Origin: Sporosarcina sp. P33
GTDB taxonomy: Bacteria; Bacillota; Bacilli; Bacillales_A; Planococcaceae
Reading direction: 5' to 3'
Assembly: GCF_002077155.1 (NCBI RefSeq)
Contig: NZ_CP015027.1
Location: 2,458,501 to 2,522,500, forward strand
Length of the DNA stretch: 64,000 nucleotides
Shown: positions 26,978 through 36,135 of the stretch, in pieces
Numbering within the stretch: the stretch's first letter is position 1
How the letters are laid out: each line of letters starts with the position of its first letter
Notes under the pieces: model-generated
Told to the model about the DNA's origin: nothing
The model's input: only the letters and a program-made list of their open reading frames with translations
Databases searched by the model: none
Position numbers and translations under genes: made by a program

Positions 26978-29035
26978 ATGAAACAACTATGGAAAGCAGC
27001 GCTGGCACTGATGCTGTTGGTCAGTGTGCTCGGCGCGGGATTAAAGGCCGATGCAGCGGCAAAGCCGGGAACTCCGGCGCCGGTTGAGAAGAAGCCTTAT
27101 GAGTATGAGTTTATTGTGGACGAAGATGCGAAGTACAATGGGTTTAGTGGTGCGAAGGAAATGGTGATTACATTTGATAAAAAAGTTAATGATATGGGAA
27201 CGGCCAACGTTCGCGTTGAACAAATTACTACAGGAGGGAATATAGAATTACCTATAGTAGAAAGTGTAAATAAAGGTATAGCTCCTAACGAGAATATTTT
27301 GACTATAAAGTTCAAAAACCTGGAGTTTGTCGATCATATCAACAAGCAAGATCTTCAATTGGTTATCAAACAGGGCTCACTCTATTTTGACCAGATAACT
27401 GATTATGTATTGCCGTTTAAGTTTTATGATTTGACGCCAGGGTTCAATTCAGTATTTCTTAATGTTGATAATGCAACGAAAATAAATACTAATATTTTTA
27501 AATATAATGAACCCCGTAATGTAATGATTCAGGTCCCGCCTGTCTATATGACAAAGATTGAGACGATACATCGTTATATTGAAGCAGTTGGGCCAGGAGA
27601 TGCAGCGAGCAAAAAATCACCCAACCTATCAAATATCGATGTAATTGCAGATCCTGCAGCGGCACGTTTGAAAGTAAAATTGGGTACAGGCACAGATACA
27701 AAACATTCGAGAGACCTAGATCGGTCGACTGCTGGAGTGAATGGTTTTTCTTTGGGGCAAGCAGGAATAGAGACGATTGTATGCAAGGATCCCTCTGCGA
27801 AGGAAAATGACTGTGATGAATATAATAATCAAAACGATCAAATTCAATTAACGGCTTATAGTAAAGACGGTCGGAAGCTTGAAACCAGAAGTTTTAAAAT
27901 GCGTGTAAATGATTCTCAAAAAGACTTCAAAATCAATGATTATATAAAAGCAAATCCTAAATTGTATGGTAAGCCAGTATCTCTTTACGACTTTATGGCT
28001 TCACCTGCTTTGCTTAATAGTATTATGGAGGAGACAACTCTTAGTAAATTGAATGACTTTGGTGTTGTATATTCAGTGGGGAACTTGGCGACAGTTGAAA
28101 ATCGTGAACAATTCGATATGGCCATAAAAAATACAAGGCTTAAAAAAATTGAATTAGGAAATACAGTGTTAGAAAGTACGGTGCAAAGACCTGTAAAAAT
28201 AGCTCGCGATGTAACAATCACTGGCGGAATAATTAACGGGGATGTTGAATTAATAAGTGGCGAAGGTGAAAAGTCTACTGCAATTCGTCTTAACGATATG
28301 AGAATTAACGGAAAGTTGACTGTAAATGTCGGTAAAGAGGGAACTGCTATTTTAGATAAAGTTACAGTAGGTACAGAAGATGAAAAATCACTAACTATAT
28401 TTGAAAGCGGCGGAATTAACTCCATCCACTTGAATGAATTCATCTCACATGGCGGAGTGAGTATAGAAAATATAACTCCCCTTCGTATTGTTACAACTAA
28501 TACTATTAATACTATGCCTTTACATTTCTTATATAATGCTAAATCAGCAGTTAATTTAGAAGTGGTCAGCGGGTCGATAGACTTAACTAATAATGTTGGA
28601 GAACTAAAACAAGAAAACGCATTTACTGTATTTATAAAAGATAAAGATAATGTGAGAGTTGATGAGAAATTTACCGGAGAATATTTCACAATAAATGAAG
28701 TAAAAGTCGCCGAAGATGAAATGACTAATGTAACTGTAGCAACCCTATCGGATAATATACCAAAACTCACTATTAATGATTCAATAAACCTTCCATTGAC
28801 AGATATTATAAAGTTAATTCAAGAAGATTCTATAGTTAAAGTTTTGAATGAAAAAACAATTACTTGGAATGTGAAGGGAAAAGCTGCACATTGGGCGGTA
28901 AGTATAGAAGGTCAAAACCTCAATATTAAAGGTGTAACTGATGCTGATCTAGGAGAGAATAATAGTATTATTCTAGAAGCAACGGATGGTGTGACAAGAT
29001 ATCAAATCAATTTAAAGGTAGGAATTGAGCCATAA
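26978..29035 (+). CDS. Secreted protein of unknown function, beta-rich
   Basis: 685 residues. A signal peptide covers about residues 1-27 (ALALMLLVSVLGAG, then ADAAA). The N-terminal third has an Ig/SbsA-like flavour (FSGAKEMVITFDKKVND). The middle (about residues 400-520) resembles a parallel beta-helix, with successive short strands such as VTITGGIINGDVELIS, MRINGKLTVNVG and AILDKVTVG. The C-terminus is another beta domain (TITWNVKGKAAHWAVSIEG). There is no LPXTG motif or SLH domain. The 5' end is of ordinary composition while the bulk is A+T-rich. It is followed after 47 bases by the RCC1 gene, very likely the same operon. I cannot assign a function; surface adhesion or structural roles are plausible. 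Confidence 0.7.
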   Translation: MKQLWKAALALMLLVSVLGAGLKADAAAKPGTPAPVEKKPYEYEFIVDEDAKYNGFSGAKEMVITFDKKVNDMGTANVRVEQITTGGNIELPIVESVNKGIAPNENILTIKFKNLEFVDHINKQDLQLVIKQGSLYFDQITDYVLPFKFYDLTPGFNSVFLNVDNATKINTNIFKYNEPRNVMIQVPPVYMTKIETIHRYIEAVGPGDAASKKSPNLSNIDVIADPAAARLKVKLGTGTDTKHSRDLDRSTAGVNGFSLGQAGIETIVCKDPSAKENDCDEYNNQNDQIQLTAYSKDGRKLETRSFKMRVNDSQKDFKINDYIKANPKLYGKPVSLYDFMASPALLNSIMEETTLSKLNDFGVVYSVGNLATVENREQFDMAIKNTRLKKIELGNTVLESTVQRPVKIARDVTITGGIINGDVELISGEGEKSTAIRLNDMRINGKLTVNVGKEGTAILDKVTVGTEDEKSLTIFESGGINSIHLNEFISHGGVSIENITPLRIVTTNTINTMPLHFLYNAKSAVNLEVVSGSIDLTNNVGELKQENAFTVFIKDKDNVRVDEKFTGEYFTINEVKVAEDEMTNVTVATLSDNIPKLTINDSINLPLTDIIKLIQEDSIVKVLNEKTITWNVKGKAAHWAVSIEGQNLNIKGVTDADLGENNSIILEATDGVTRYQINLKVGIEP

Positions 29036-29082
29036 CATTGCAACTGGCAGAGGCATTCAGAAAAGAAAGGGGTGAGTCGATT

Positions 29083-31482
29083 ATGTTCACTCAATTTATT
29101 AAAAAAAATACAATGATATATCTGTCACTAACTTTGTTTCTAATTTTATTTGTGAATCCTGCAAATGCACATGGCATCGCTAATCACAAAAATGTACTAG
29201 GCGCAGGAAAGAGTCATTTAGTCGTTTTAAAAGAAGACGGTAGTGTGTGGAGTTGGGGTGATCAGACATTCGGCCAGTTGGGCGCAGTGCCAAGTGGCAG
29301 TTCGATTGAGCCTGTACCCATCCAAATGGCTAATGGAAAGAGATTATCGGATATTTTAGCGGTTTCGGCGGGGGGGGACTTTACTGTTGCGCTTGATACT
29401 AAAGGGGATATTTGGAGCTGGGGACTAAATGATTTAGGCCAATTAGGCAGAGCATCCTCGATGGGCGGCAATGTGGATAAAAACCCTGCTCAGATATCGC
29501 TTGCGAACATGATAGATATCTCAGCAGGGGGAGGCCATGTACTTGCAGTTGATCGTCTTGGGAATGTCTGGACCTGGGGATATAACTATTATGGCCAGCT
29601 AGGTAGAACGACATCTACCTATTTCTCAGCAGTGCCTGTAAAAGTAGACGGATTAGAAAATGTGGCTGCAGTTGCAGCAGGAAAAGACCACTCAGTTGTA
29701 TTAAAGATGGACGGTACTGTCTGGACGTGGGGACGTAATACCTTTGGCCAACTTGGATTGGGTCAGACAATGGATTACAACGTTGAACCGAAACAAATTA
29801 GCGGACTAAGTGAAATAATTGAAATTGTTGCCGGTGACAATCATACATTAGCTCTAAAACAAGACCGTACGTCCCTGCTCGCTTGGGGCCGTAATTATTA
29901 TGGCCAGCTTGGAGATGGCGGATATGAAAATAAACTCGTGCCGTTTCAAGTAAAAGGCGTAAGTAATATTCGCTCAGTTGCAGCGGGGGATAACCATACA
30001 ATAATTGTGAAAGACGACGGCACCGTCTGGCAATGGGGCCGTAATACGAGTGGTATCCAGACTTCACAGACAGCGCCCATTCAAATAAAAGGAATGTCTG
30101 ATGCAGTGGCGATTGGAGGTGGCGGATACTTAGACAGCTTCACACTAGCAGTAAAATCCGACGGCACCGTCTGGCAATGGGATAAATTATCATCTGATTC
30201 TACAACCAAACTGCCAATATTTAAAAAAGTGTCCGGCATTGACGGTGTCATGAAACTGGACGAGTTCCCTTTCGTCCAAGGGGGACAAGTAAAGTTTAAA
30301 TACATCGGAACCAGTCTGACTGAAGACGTAAAATTGAATGGAAGTTTTAACGATAATGTTGACTTGCAAATGGAACGGAAACCAGGAAACATTTGGGAAC
30401 TCCAGGTAGAACTGCAGCCAGGACAATACGAATACGGCTTCCGTGTCAACGGGGAATGGACAGTCGATCCGCTCAACCGTGACAAAACGATTGACGACTT
30501 CGGACGGACGTTCAGTGTGCTGAAAGTTGCTCCTTACGCAACTGTTGGCCCGATAATTGATCATAAAGAAGTCACGTTCACATACAGCAGCTACGATTAT
30601 AATCAACAGCTTGAACTGGATGCGGAAACAAAATCTGTTTCAGTCATGGGGAACTTCGGGGATGATTACCACTGGATCGAAATTCCGATGGTCAAGCAGC
30701 CGAATAATACTTGGAAAGTATCCAGAACATTAAAGCCCAGAGATTATTTCTATTCATTTGTCGTGCGGGATAAGGAAAGCGGAGCAGTTGCTGTAAAGCG
30801 CAATGATCCGCTGAATCCGGGTTTGCAGACAGATTCCCTGACAAATATTTCCCGTAACACATTTGTTGTGGCGGAAAATGTCTTAACGAAGATACCGGTT
30901 GCATCGATTACACTCAGCAAAGGCCCTGAAATGGACTTAATTGTAGGGGAGCAGTCGACGTTGACCGCCAGAATCAGTCCGTCAAACGCGACGAATCAAC
31001 ATGTTAACTGGTATTCCAGCAAACCGACCGTTGCGAGTGTGGAAGGCGGTAAAATCACAGCGCATTCCGCTGGAGAAACAACCATTGCAGTAACTTCGGT
31101 AGACGGCGGGAAGATTGCGAGCGTCACGGTTGTTGTCAAGCAGCAGGACGGCGCAGTATCTTATCCTCGCATAGGATATAAAACTGAAGATGACCGATTT
31201 AATGTGGAGCCTACAAAAGCTTGGAAAATTAACCTCAGCCAAGAACTGGACATCAAGACATTTAATCCAGAATCCGTGTACGTATTAAATGAGTCAGGCG
31301 TGAAGATTCCACTTGGTTATCAGGTTTCTAATAAAGGGACCACGATGGAAATTCGATTGCAAAATGGCTATCAGTATAAAAAAGGGGCTACCTACTATCT
31401 GTTTATAGAAGATACGGTGAAGTCATCAAACGGTGCCAAATTGAAAGAAAAAGTCCAGATGAAGTTCCAGATTAAATTGTAA
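29083..31482 (+). CDS. Secreted RCC1 beta-propeller protein with CBM48-like, Big2 and Ig domains
   Basis: 799 residues from the ATG at 29083, eight bases after AAAGGGGTG. A signal peptide ends near residue 32 (NPANAHG). About residues 45-375 hold seven RCC1-type blades with the repeated pattern xxVKxDGTVWxWGxNxxGQLG, enough for a closed propeller. Two early-set domains of the glycogen-binding/CBM48 type follow (VKLNGSFND and VSVMGNFGDDYHW, each with a YxYxFxVxxxW-like core). A bacterial Ig-2 domain comes next (SITLSKGPEMDLIVGEQSTL), and a C-terminal SbsA-type Ig domain ends the protein (AWKINLSQELDIKTFN). Extracellular; likely binds carbohydrate or partners. Second gene of the operon, closed by a terminator. 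Confidence 0.85.
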   Translation: MFTQFIKKNTMIYLSLTLFLILFVNPANAHGIANHKNVLGAGKSHLVVLKEDGSVWSWGDQTFGQLGAVPSGSSIEPVPIQMANGKRLSDILAVSAGGDFTVALDTKGDIWSWGLNDLGQLGRASSMGGNVDKNPAQISLANMIDISAGGGHVLAVDRLGNVWTWGYNYYGQLGRTTSTYFSAVPVKVDGLENVAAVAAGKDHSVVLKMDGTVWTWGRNTFGQLGLGQTMDYNVEPKQISGLSEIIEIVAGDNHTLALKQDRTSLLAWGRNYYGQLGDGGYENKLVPFQVKGVSNIRSVAAGDNHTIIVKDDGTVWQWGRNTSGIQTSQTAPIQIKGMSDAVAIGGGGYLDSFTLAVKSDGTVWQWDKLSSDSTTKLPIFKKVSGIDGVMKLDEFPFVQGGQVKFKYIGTSLTEDVKLNGSFNDNVDLQMERKPGNIWELQVELQPGQYEYGFRVNGEWTVDPLNRDKTIDDFGRTFSVLKVAPYATVGPIIDHKEVTFTYSSYDYNQQLELDAETKSVSVMGNFGDDYHWIEIPMVKQPNNTWKVSRTLKPRDYFYSFVVRDKESGAVAVKRNDPLNPGLQTDSLTNISRNTFVVAENVLTKIPVASITLSKGPEMDLIVGEQSTLTARISPSNATNQHVNWYSSKPTVASVEGGKITAHSAGETTIAVTSVDGGKIASVTVVVKQQDGAVSYPRIGYKTEDDRFNVEPTKAWKINLSQELDIKTFNPESVYVLNESGVKIPLGYQVSNKGTTMEIRLQNGYQYKKGATYYLFIEDTVKSSNGAKLKEKVQMKFQIKL

Positions 31483-31491
31483 TCTCACAGC

Positions 31492-31530
31492 AAAAAGGAG
31501 TTGCCCCGGATTGGGAGCAACTCCTTTTTT
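31492..31530 (+). terminator. Terminator of the surface operon, two-sided
   Basis: AAAAAGGAGTTGC pairs perfectly with GCAACTCCTTTTT and ends in a T-run. It lies between convergent genes, and the A-run on the left makes it usable from the minus side too. Confidence 0.88.
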
Positions 31531-31531
31531 A

Positions 31532-34500
31532 TCAGTTAATGGTGAATGTTTGCAGTAAAGACTTTTTCAAGAATTCTTTATTTTTTGTATTGCCTTTGAA
31601 CTGGCGGTCAATATGCAGAGTATACTGTTTCCCGCGGGTGTAAGCTTTTTGTGGAACGACATAAATCGTTTTGCCGTCACTACTCATTTGCAATGCAGCA
31701 GCAACTTTTTCATTGGTTGTATCATCTGTAACATAAATCAGGCCGGAGTACAGCGCTTCGCGGTCCACCCGGGCATTGAAATTGATGCTAAGAACTTTGT
31801 GCGTATCGTAAGAAGGAATATTTTTGCTCCAGTCAATTGCCGGCGCAGCTTCGAGTGAGGCAATTTGGCTGATTTGATTTCCTTTTACAACGACCGCATA
31901 TAACTCACCTGATGGCGCCGAAATTTTTTCATCAGGCGTATATTTTGTCCACTTTAGAATGTCAGCAGGTGAAGCTGTAGCTATATATCTGTCTTTTAAT
32001 GGTTTGTCATTTGACAGGGCGCTGCTTGTGAATGAAATATCTTTACTGCTCGTTGTGTAATAAATTGTACCGGACGTTTCCAGTAAAGCTAACTGCAGCG
32101 TATATGACGCACTGCCTGTTGCCGGCGGATTAATGCGCGGCGCACCCACATTGTCAACAAGGGCGTACGTTCCAGGTTCATTAATCAGACTGGTAGTTGC
32201 GGTCGCAGCAGCTGCACTTGGCACAGCAACTGTGTACCCATCAACCAGTTTAGCCAATGTCTTAGTTCCTGACTTCGGCAGCTTCAGCTCAATTGGCTGC
32301 ATAAAGCGTGATAAGTTGCCAAAGCTAATTTCATAGGGGCCGTTTGCCAGCGGTTGCTTCAATGTGAAAGTAGAGTGCCGGGATTCTATCACGTTACTAG
32401 CGGGCACATGAGCTTCAGCTTTTTTATCTTTTGTTATAAATGTTACACCATGATCCTTTGCTGTCTCCACTTCAGCAGGGCTTAAGGAAACGGAAGGGGA
32501 CAGTGGTGTAAGCTCCCCGTCTTTCTCGAGCGGCAGACTGCCAGTCGAACTGTTAGCAGCATGTTTCACTGTAACAGAGTATGTTTTCTCAGTCGTAGTG
32601 TTGTTAGCTGAATTTACTACACGGTACAATTTAGGCTGGCCGTCCGAAAAGTCGGTTATCACTGATGGGTTTGGTGTGACCGTCCCAATACTTGTAATGA
32701 CAGGTGTTAAGCTAGTTAATTTTGCCGTTTTAGGTACAGTAACGGTAATTTTTTCTGCTTTTTGATCAATGACACTGATTGCATCTACTTCCTTAAAGTT
32801 AAATGAAGTAATGAGCGCATTGGGTTTTGCATCGCCGAATATGCTGACGTTTACCGGCAGGGAAGGCTGGCTTTCGATGCCGTTTACTGTTTGTGTGACG
32901 TAGTAGCCGAAGCCTGCTGGGACGTCTTCAAACGTGAAATTATTTGAATTAGTCACGTTTTTTGATTTTATTAGCTGTCCATATGCATTGTATAAATTTG
33001 CTCTTGTTGTAGAGTGAGAATAGATTCCTTGGTTACCGGATTCAGTTTCAGGACTAACTTTGATAGTACTTGAAGTCGCGGTAACAAGTCCCGGTTTTGG
33101 TGGTGCTACTGTAATAGTTCTATACTTTGGTAAAGCTTTTGCTCCCCGTGTTGCCACGGCAGTGTATCTGATTTTGTATATGCCAGGTTCATTAGTATTA
33201 AACTCAGGGTATTTTATAGAGGTTCCCTTTACATTATAAGAGTTGACGTCCGTATCTTTAAAAACAAGCGTAGAAGTTAAAGAAAGCGGATTCTGTTCAT
33301 TTGATAAATAATCTTCTGCTGTAATTCCAGGATCTTTAAACTGCTTATTCTTTGTATAATAAGGCTCCAATTCACTATCCAGCGTTAAGTTGATATTTTC
33401 AGGGCCGATTAATGTGATATGGGGTTTGTCTATATCTACGACTTCCACTACATTAGATTGGCGGCTTATTTGGGATTTCACTTCTTGTCTAACGAGATAT
33501 CTTCCTGGCTCTATGTTTTTAAATACATAAGTAGTCTGCCCTGCGTCCAGTTCGACTTTCTTTAAAGGGTCATCAATGTTGTCAGGGAAGACACCATCGT
33601 TATTTGCTTTGTAAAGTTTTAGTATAGTTTTATTGGTTTGTGTACTAGGAAAGATATTCGTAACTCCAATTTCACCAACAGCAGCAGTACTGCCTATTGC
33701 CATAACAGGTTTTGGCCGCACTGTAACAGTTCTCACTTGTTGTATTGCGGACAGACCCCCAGTGTCTTTTGCATTGTAGAAAATTGTATATTCGCCGGGT
33801 TGGCTTGTATTAACAGGACTAGGGTGATACGTAACAATCTTTTCCGCAATTTCAATATTATCGACAGCAGTAAAGCCGGGATCTTTGAATTCATCGCCAA
33901 CTTCTAAATCTATGTTTATAGCTCCGTCTTTAGCATTTAATATAATTTTGGGAGGAGTTGTATCTTTTATCTCCACACGATCTGAAAATTTACTTTTTAC
34001 GCCTTCTACTTCTTGAAAGACAAAGTAGCCTTTACCTACGGGGACATCTGGAAACGTATAGGTGTTTTCATTTAAATTTGTAATTTCCCTAATTTTTTGT
34101 GCTTTGCTTAAATCATTCGATTCACTAGGGTCTTGATATAAAAACAAGTCTGCATTATTGAATACATTTTCAACGGTAATTGAACCGAACTGGTGTCGTT
34201 CGATAGGAGAACTGCCATGATATTCTAACGTATTTACCGTTTTATTAACTTTTATTTTTTCGGGATATACTATAACTTCTCTTATAGCTGTATTATACAA
34301 TTGTTGATTTTCACAATCGGTTGCTGTGTATATAGCTTTATATTTTCCAGGGTTAGGCTTTTGACCGTTGCCTATGACACCGCCTTCATATTCGATAGAA
34401 ACGCTAACTTTTAAATTGTTTGCAGGTGCACAAACTAAAGAATCATATCGAATTTCAGATGTAGTACCATTTTTATTAGTTATTTTATAGCCGGGATTGG

Positions 34501-35422
34501 TATATTCATTTTGTCCCTGAACATTATGAAAAATTTCGTAAATTGGTTTTTCTAATTCAATAGTGGGTTTCTGTTCATTCTTAATAACAACTTCATTCGA
34601 TATTTCGCTTTTTAAATGGTCCTCAGTTTCTGATTGAATGATCGAGTAAACTCCATCTCTCAATCCCGAAACTGTAGTAGTGGGGCCCACAGCGGTAATT
34701 TGTTTATATTCAGCCGAAATTCCCCCCACATTTTCTGCACGATAAATAATTAAATTATTTTTAACTTTCGTTCCTGTAACTTTTATTTCACCTGAATTAT
34801 TTGCAGCTCCTGAGTCTTTTACCCATTCCAATGTAACTGGAGCAGGGTTTACAGTTATCGCACTAGAATGAATGCTGTTTGCACCATCAATGAAATGAGT
34901 TACACTGTAGCTTTTATTTGCATCAATTTTATTAAATATGACTATATTGTTAGCATTAGGTTTTTGTGTTTTATAAGGAACCTGTGAATCTGGTTTGTAA
35001 AGATTTACTTCACTACCTGGTATCACATTACTAATAATAATCCTATAGGGTTCTGTAGTAACGTCTCTTTCAGCTAATATAGGTTTAGGTTTTACAGTTA
35101 TTGCTGGTGAAACTTCAGTCAACTTAGGATTAGAATCTATTTTTTCAGCTCTCACTTCATAAATTCCTGGAGTAACGTCGGGAAAGGAAGTATTTTCATT
35201 TAATAAATCTCCTACTCGATTACCAGTACTTTTTTTGTGCAGTGTGATTTTCCAAGCGGAGTTACCGCCATCCATATCAACCTTTATAACACCCTTATTG
35301 TCATCACCAGCGACCACGTCATATGTAACCCTGCCAGGAAAACCTTCTGCCACCCCAGGCAACGGCCCAATAGTAGAAAACACTAATAAAAAAGCCATAA
35401 ATGCAGGGAAAAACTTCTTCAT
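31532..35422 (-). CDS. Very large secreted multi-domain Ig-like surface protein
   Basis: 1296 residues from the ATG at 35422 (MKKFFPAFMAFLL), with AAGGAAGGA upstream; in-frame starts at 35431 and 35452 are worse placed. A signal peptide reaches about residue 25. The body repeats a small beta module that ends in patterns like FPDVPVGKGYFVFQEV, FKNIEPGRYLVRQEV and FEDVPAGFGYYVTQTV. These alternate with domains of the DUF5011 type (DEFKDPGFTAVDN, KQFKDPGITAEDY). A cadherin-like sandwich near residue 900 follows (YSVTVKHA), and an SbsA-type Ig domain ends the protein (VLSINFNARVDREALYSG). There is no cell-wall anchor motif. Much of the middle is A+T-rich. It is second in a minus-strand operon, 16 bases after the gene at 35439-36044. 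Confidence 0.82.
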   Translation of the reverse strand: MKKFFPAFMAFLLVFSTIGPLPGVAEGFPGRVTYDVVAGDDNKGVIKVDMDGGNSAWKITLHKKSTGNRVGDLLNENTSFPDVTPGIYEVRAEKIDSNPKLTEVSPAITVKPKPILAERDVTTEPYRIIISNVIPGSEVNLYKPDSQVPYKTQKPNANNIVIFNKIDANKSYSVTHFIDGANSIHSSAITVNPAPVTLEWVKDSGAANNSGEIKVTGTKVKNNLIIYRAENVGGISAEYKQITAVGPTTTVSGLRDGVYSIIQSETEDHLKSEISNEVVIKNEQKPTIELEKPIYEIFHNVQGQNEYTNPGYKITNKNGTTSEIRYDSLVCAPANNLKVSVSIEYEGGVIGNGQKPNPGKYKAIYTATDCENQQLYNTAIREVIVYPEKIKVNKTVNTLEYHGSSPIERHQFGSITVENVFNNADLFLYQDPSESNDLSKAQKIREITNLNENTYTFPDVPVGKGYFVFQEVEGVKSKFSDRVEIKDTTPPKIILNAKDGAINIDLEVGDEFKDPGFTAVDNIEIAEKIVTYHPSPVNTSQPGEYTIFYNAKDTGGLSAIQQVRTVTVRPKPVMAIGSTAAVGEIGVTNIFPSTQTNKTILKLYKANNDGVFPDNIDDPLKKVELDAGQTTYVFKNIEPGRYLVRQEVKSQISRQSNVVEVVDIDKPHITLIGPENINLTLDSELEPYYTKNKQFKDPGITAEDYLSNEQNPLSLTSTLVFKDTDVNSYNVKGTSIKYPEFNTNEPGIYKIRYTAVATRGAKALPKYRTITVAPPKPGLVTATSSTIKVSPETESGNQGIYSHSTTRANLYNAYGQLIKSKNVTNSNNFTFEDVPAGFGYYVTQTVNGIESQPSLPVNVSIFGDAKPNALITSFNFKEVDAISVIDQKAEKITVTVPKTAKLTSLTPVITSIGTVTPNPSVITDFSDGQPKLYRVVNSANNTTTEKTYSVTVKHAANSSTGSLPLEKDGELTPLSPSVSLSPAEVETAKDHGVTFITKDKKAEAHVPASNVIESRHSTFTLKQPLANGPYEISFGNLSRFMQPIELKLPKSGTKTLAKLVDGYTVAVPSAAAATATTSLINEPGTYALVDNVGAPRINPPATGSASYTLQLALLETSGTIYYTTSSKDISFTSSALSNDKPLKDRYIATASPADILKWTKYTPDEKISAPSGELYAVVVKGNQISQIASLEAAPAIDWSKNIPSYDTHKVLSINFNARVDREALYSGLIYVTDDTTNEKVAAALQMSSDGKTIYVVPQKAYTRGKQYTLHIDRQFKGNTKNKEFLKKSLLQTFTIN

Positions 35423-35438
35423 GCTTTTCATTCCTTCC

Positions 35439-36044
35439 TTATTTAACCTCATAATATTGTGTTTCTATTAATTGATTTGCTTCATTCCATACGTTAATCG
35501 TCAGCAAATCGCCTGTAACCAAACCAATCTGTCCTTTAGAAAAGGAATCTGCGCCATCGCGATGAAGTTTAATCTGATTTCCGCTATTAATTGAATAGAA
35601 GACAGAAACCACATCGGGCTTTACTTTAACGGAGACGGTAGTGGCAAGTTGATTCATAGTGGCGGAAACGTCTGTTATGTACACTCCAGTCATCTCAAAC
35701 TCTTTCGTTACCGGCTTGTTTAGCAGCTTGCCAGAAGCAGCTCGAAAACTGGCTGGGATTGTCAGTGTATACCGTTCACCAAACAAGTATGGATTTTTTG
35801 GTTTTACTATAACTTTATTCAAATCTGCCGATAGAGAAAGAGACGGCTCATTATTTTTTGACTGTATAGTAATGAGTTCTAAATTGGCTGTTTCATCAGA
35901 TACGTCATGTGAAAATGTGATTGTCCATGGCTTTTTAGGGGCGGTGATGGGCTCGATACCCGCTGCGTAACTGATTGGATGACTGAACAGACTTGTCAGC
36001 AAGAAACTAAGTAACGCGACAGCAGTAATAATACGAAATCGCAT
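35439..36044 (-). CDS. Small secreted SbsA-type Ig domain protein
   Basis: 201 residues from the ATG at 36044, which has AAAGGAG upstream; earlier in-frame starts lack a site. The signal peptide runs to about residue 28 (ISYAAG). One SbsA-type Ig domain fills residues about 32-120 (KPWTITFSHDVSDETANLEL ... NKPVTKEFEM). A C-terminal beta module ends NVWNEANQLIETQYYEVK, which resembles the last module of the cohesin-dockerin protein at 39829-41247. It is first in a two-gene minus-strand operon with the large Ig-like protein, and both are divergent from the VWA operon. It may be a partner or chaperone-like subunit of the larger protein. Confidence 0.78.
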   Translation of the reverse strand: MRFRIITAVALLSFLLTSLFSHPISYAAGIEPITAPKKPWTITFSHDVSDETANLELITIQSKNNEPSLSLSADLNKVIVKPKNPYLFGERYTLTIPASFRAASGKLLNKPVTKEFEMTGVYITDVSATMNQLATTVSVKVKPDVVSVFYSINSGNQIKLHRDGADSFSKGQIGLVTGDLLTINVWNEANQLIETQYYEVK

Positions 36045-36072
36045 AGTCAAATCTCCTTTAATGTGTGTTTGT

Positions 36073-36086
36073 AGTATGTACATACT
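36073..36086. promoter_or_regulatory. 14-bp perfect palindrome in a divergent promoter region
   Basis: AGTATGTACATACT is perfectly self-complementary and lies in the 91-base gap between two divergent surface-protein operons. Its position suggests an operator controlling both; the binding protein is unknown. Confidence 0.5.
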
Positions 36087-36135
36087 GCGAAGAGGCTAAA
36101 TGCTCTATTTATATTATCGGGAAGGAAGTTGAAAA

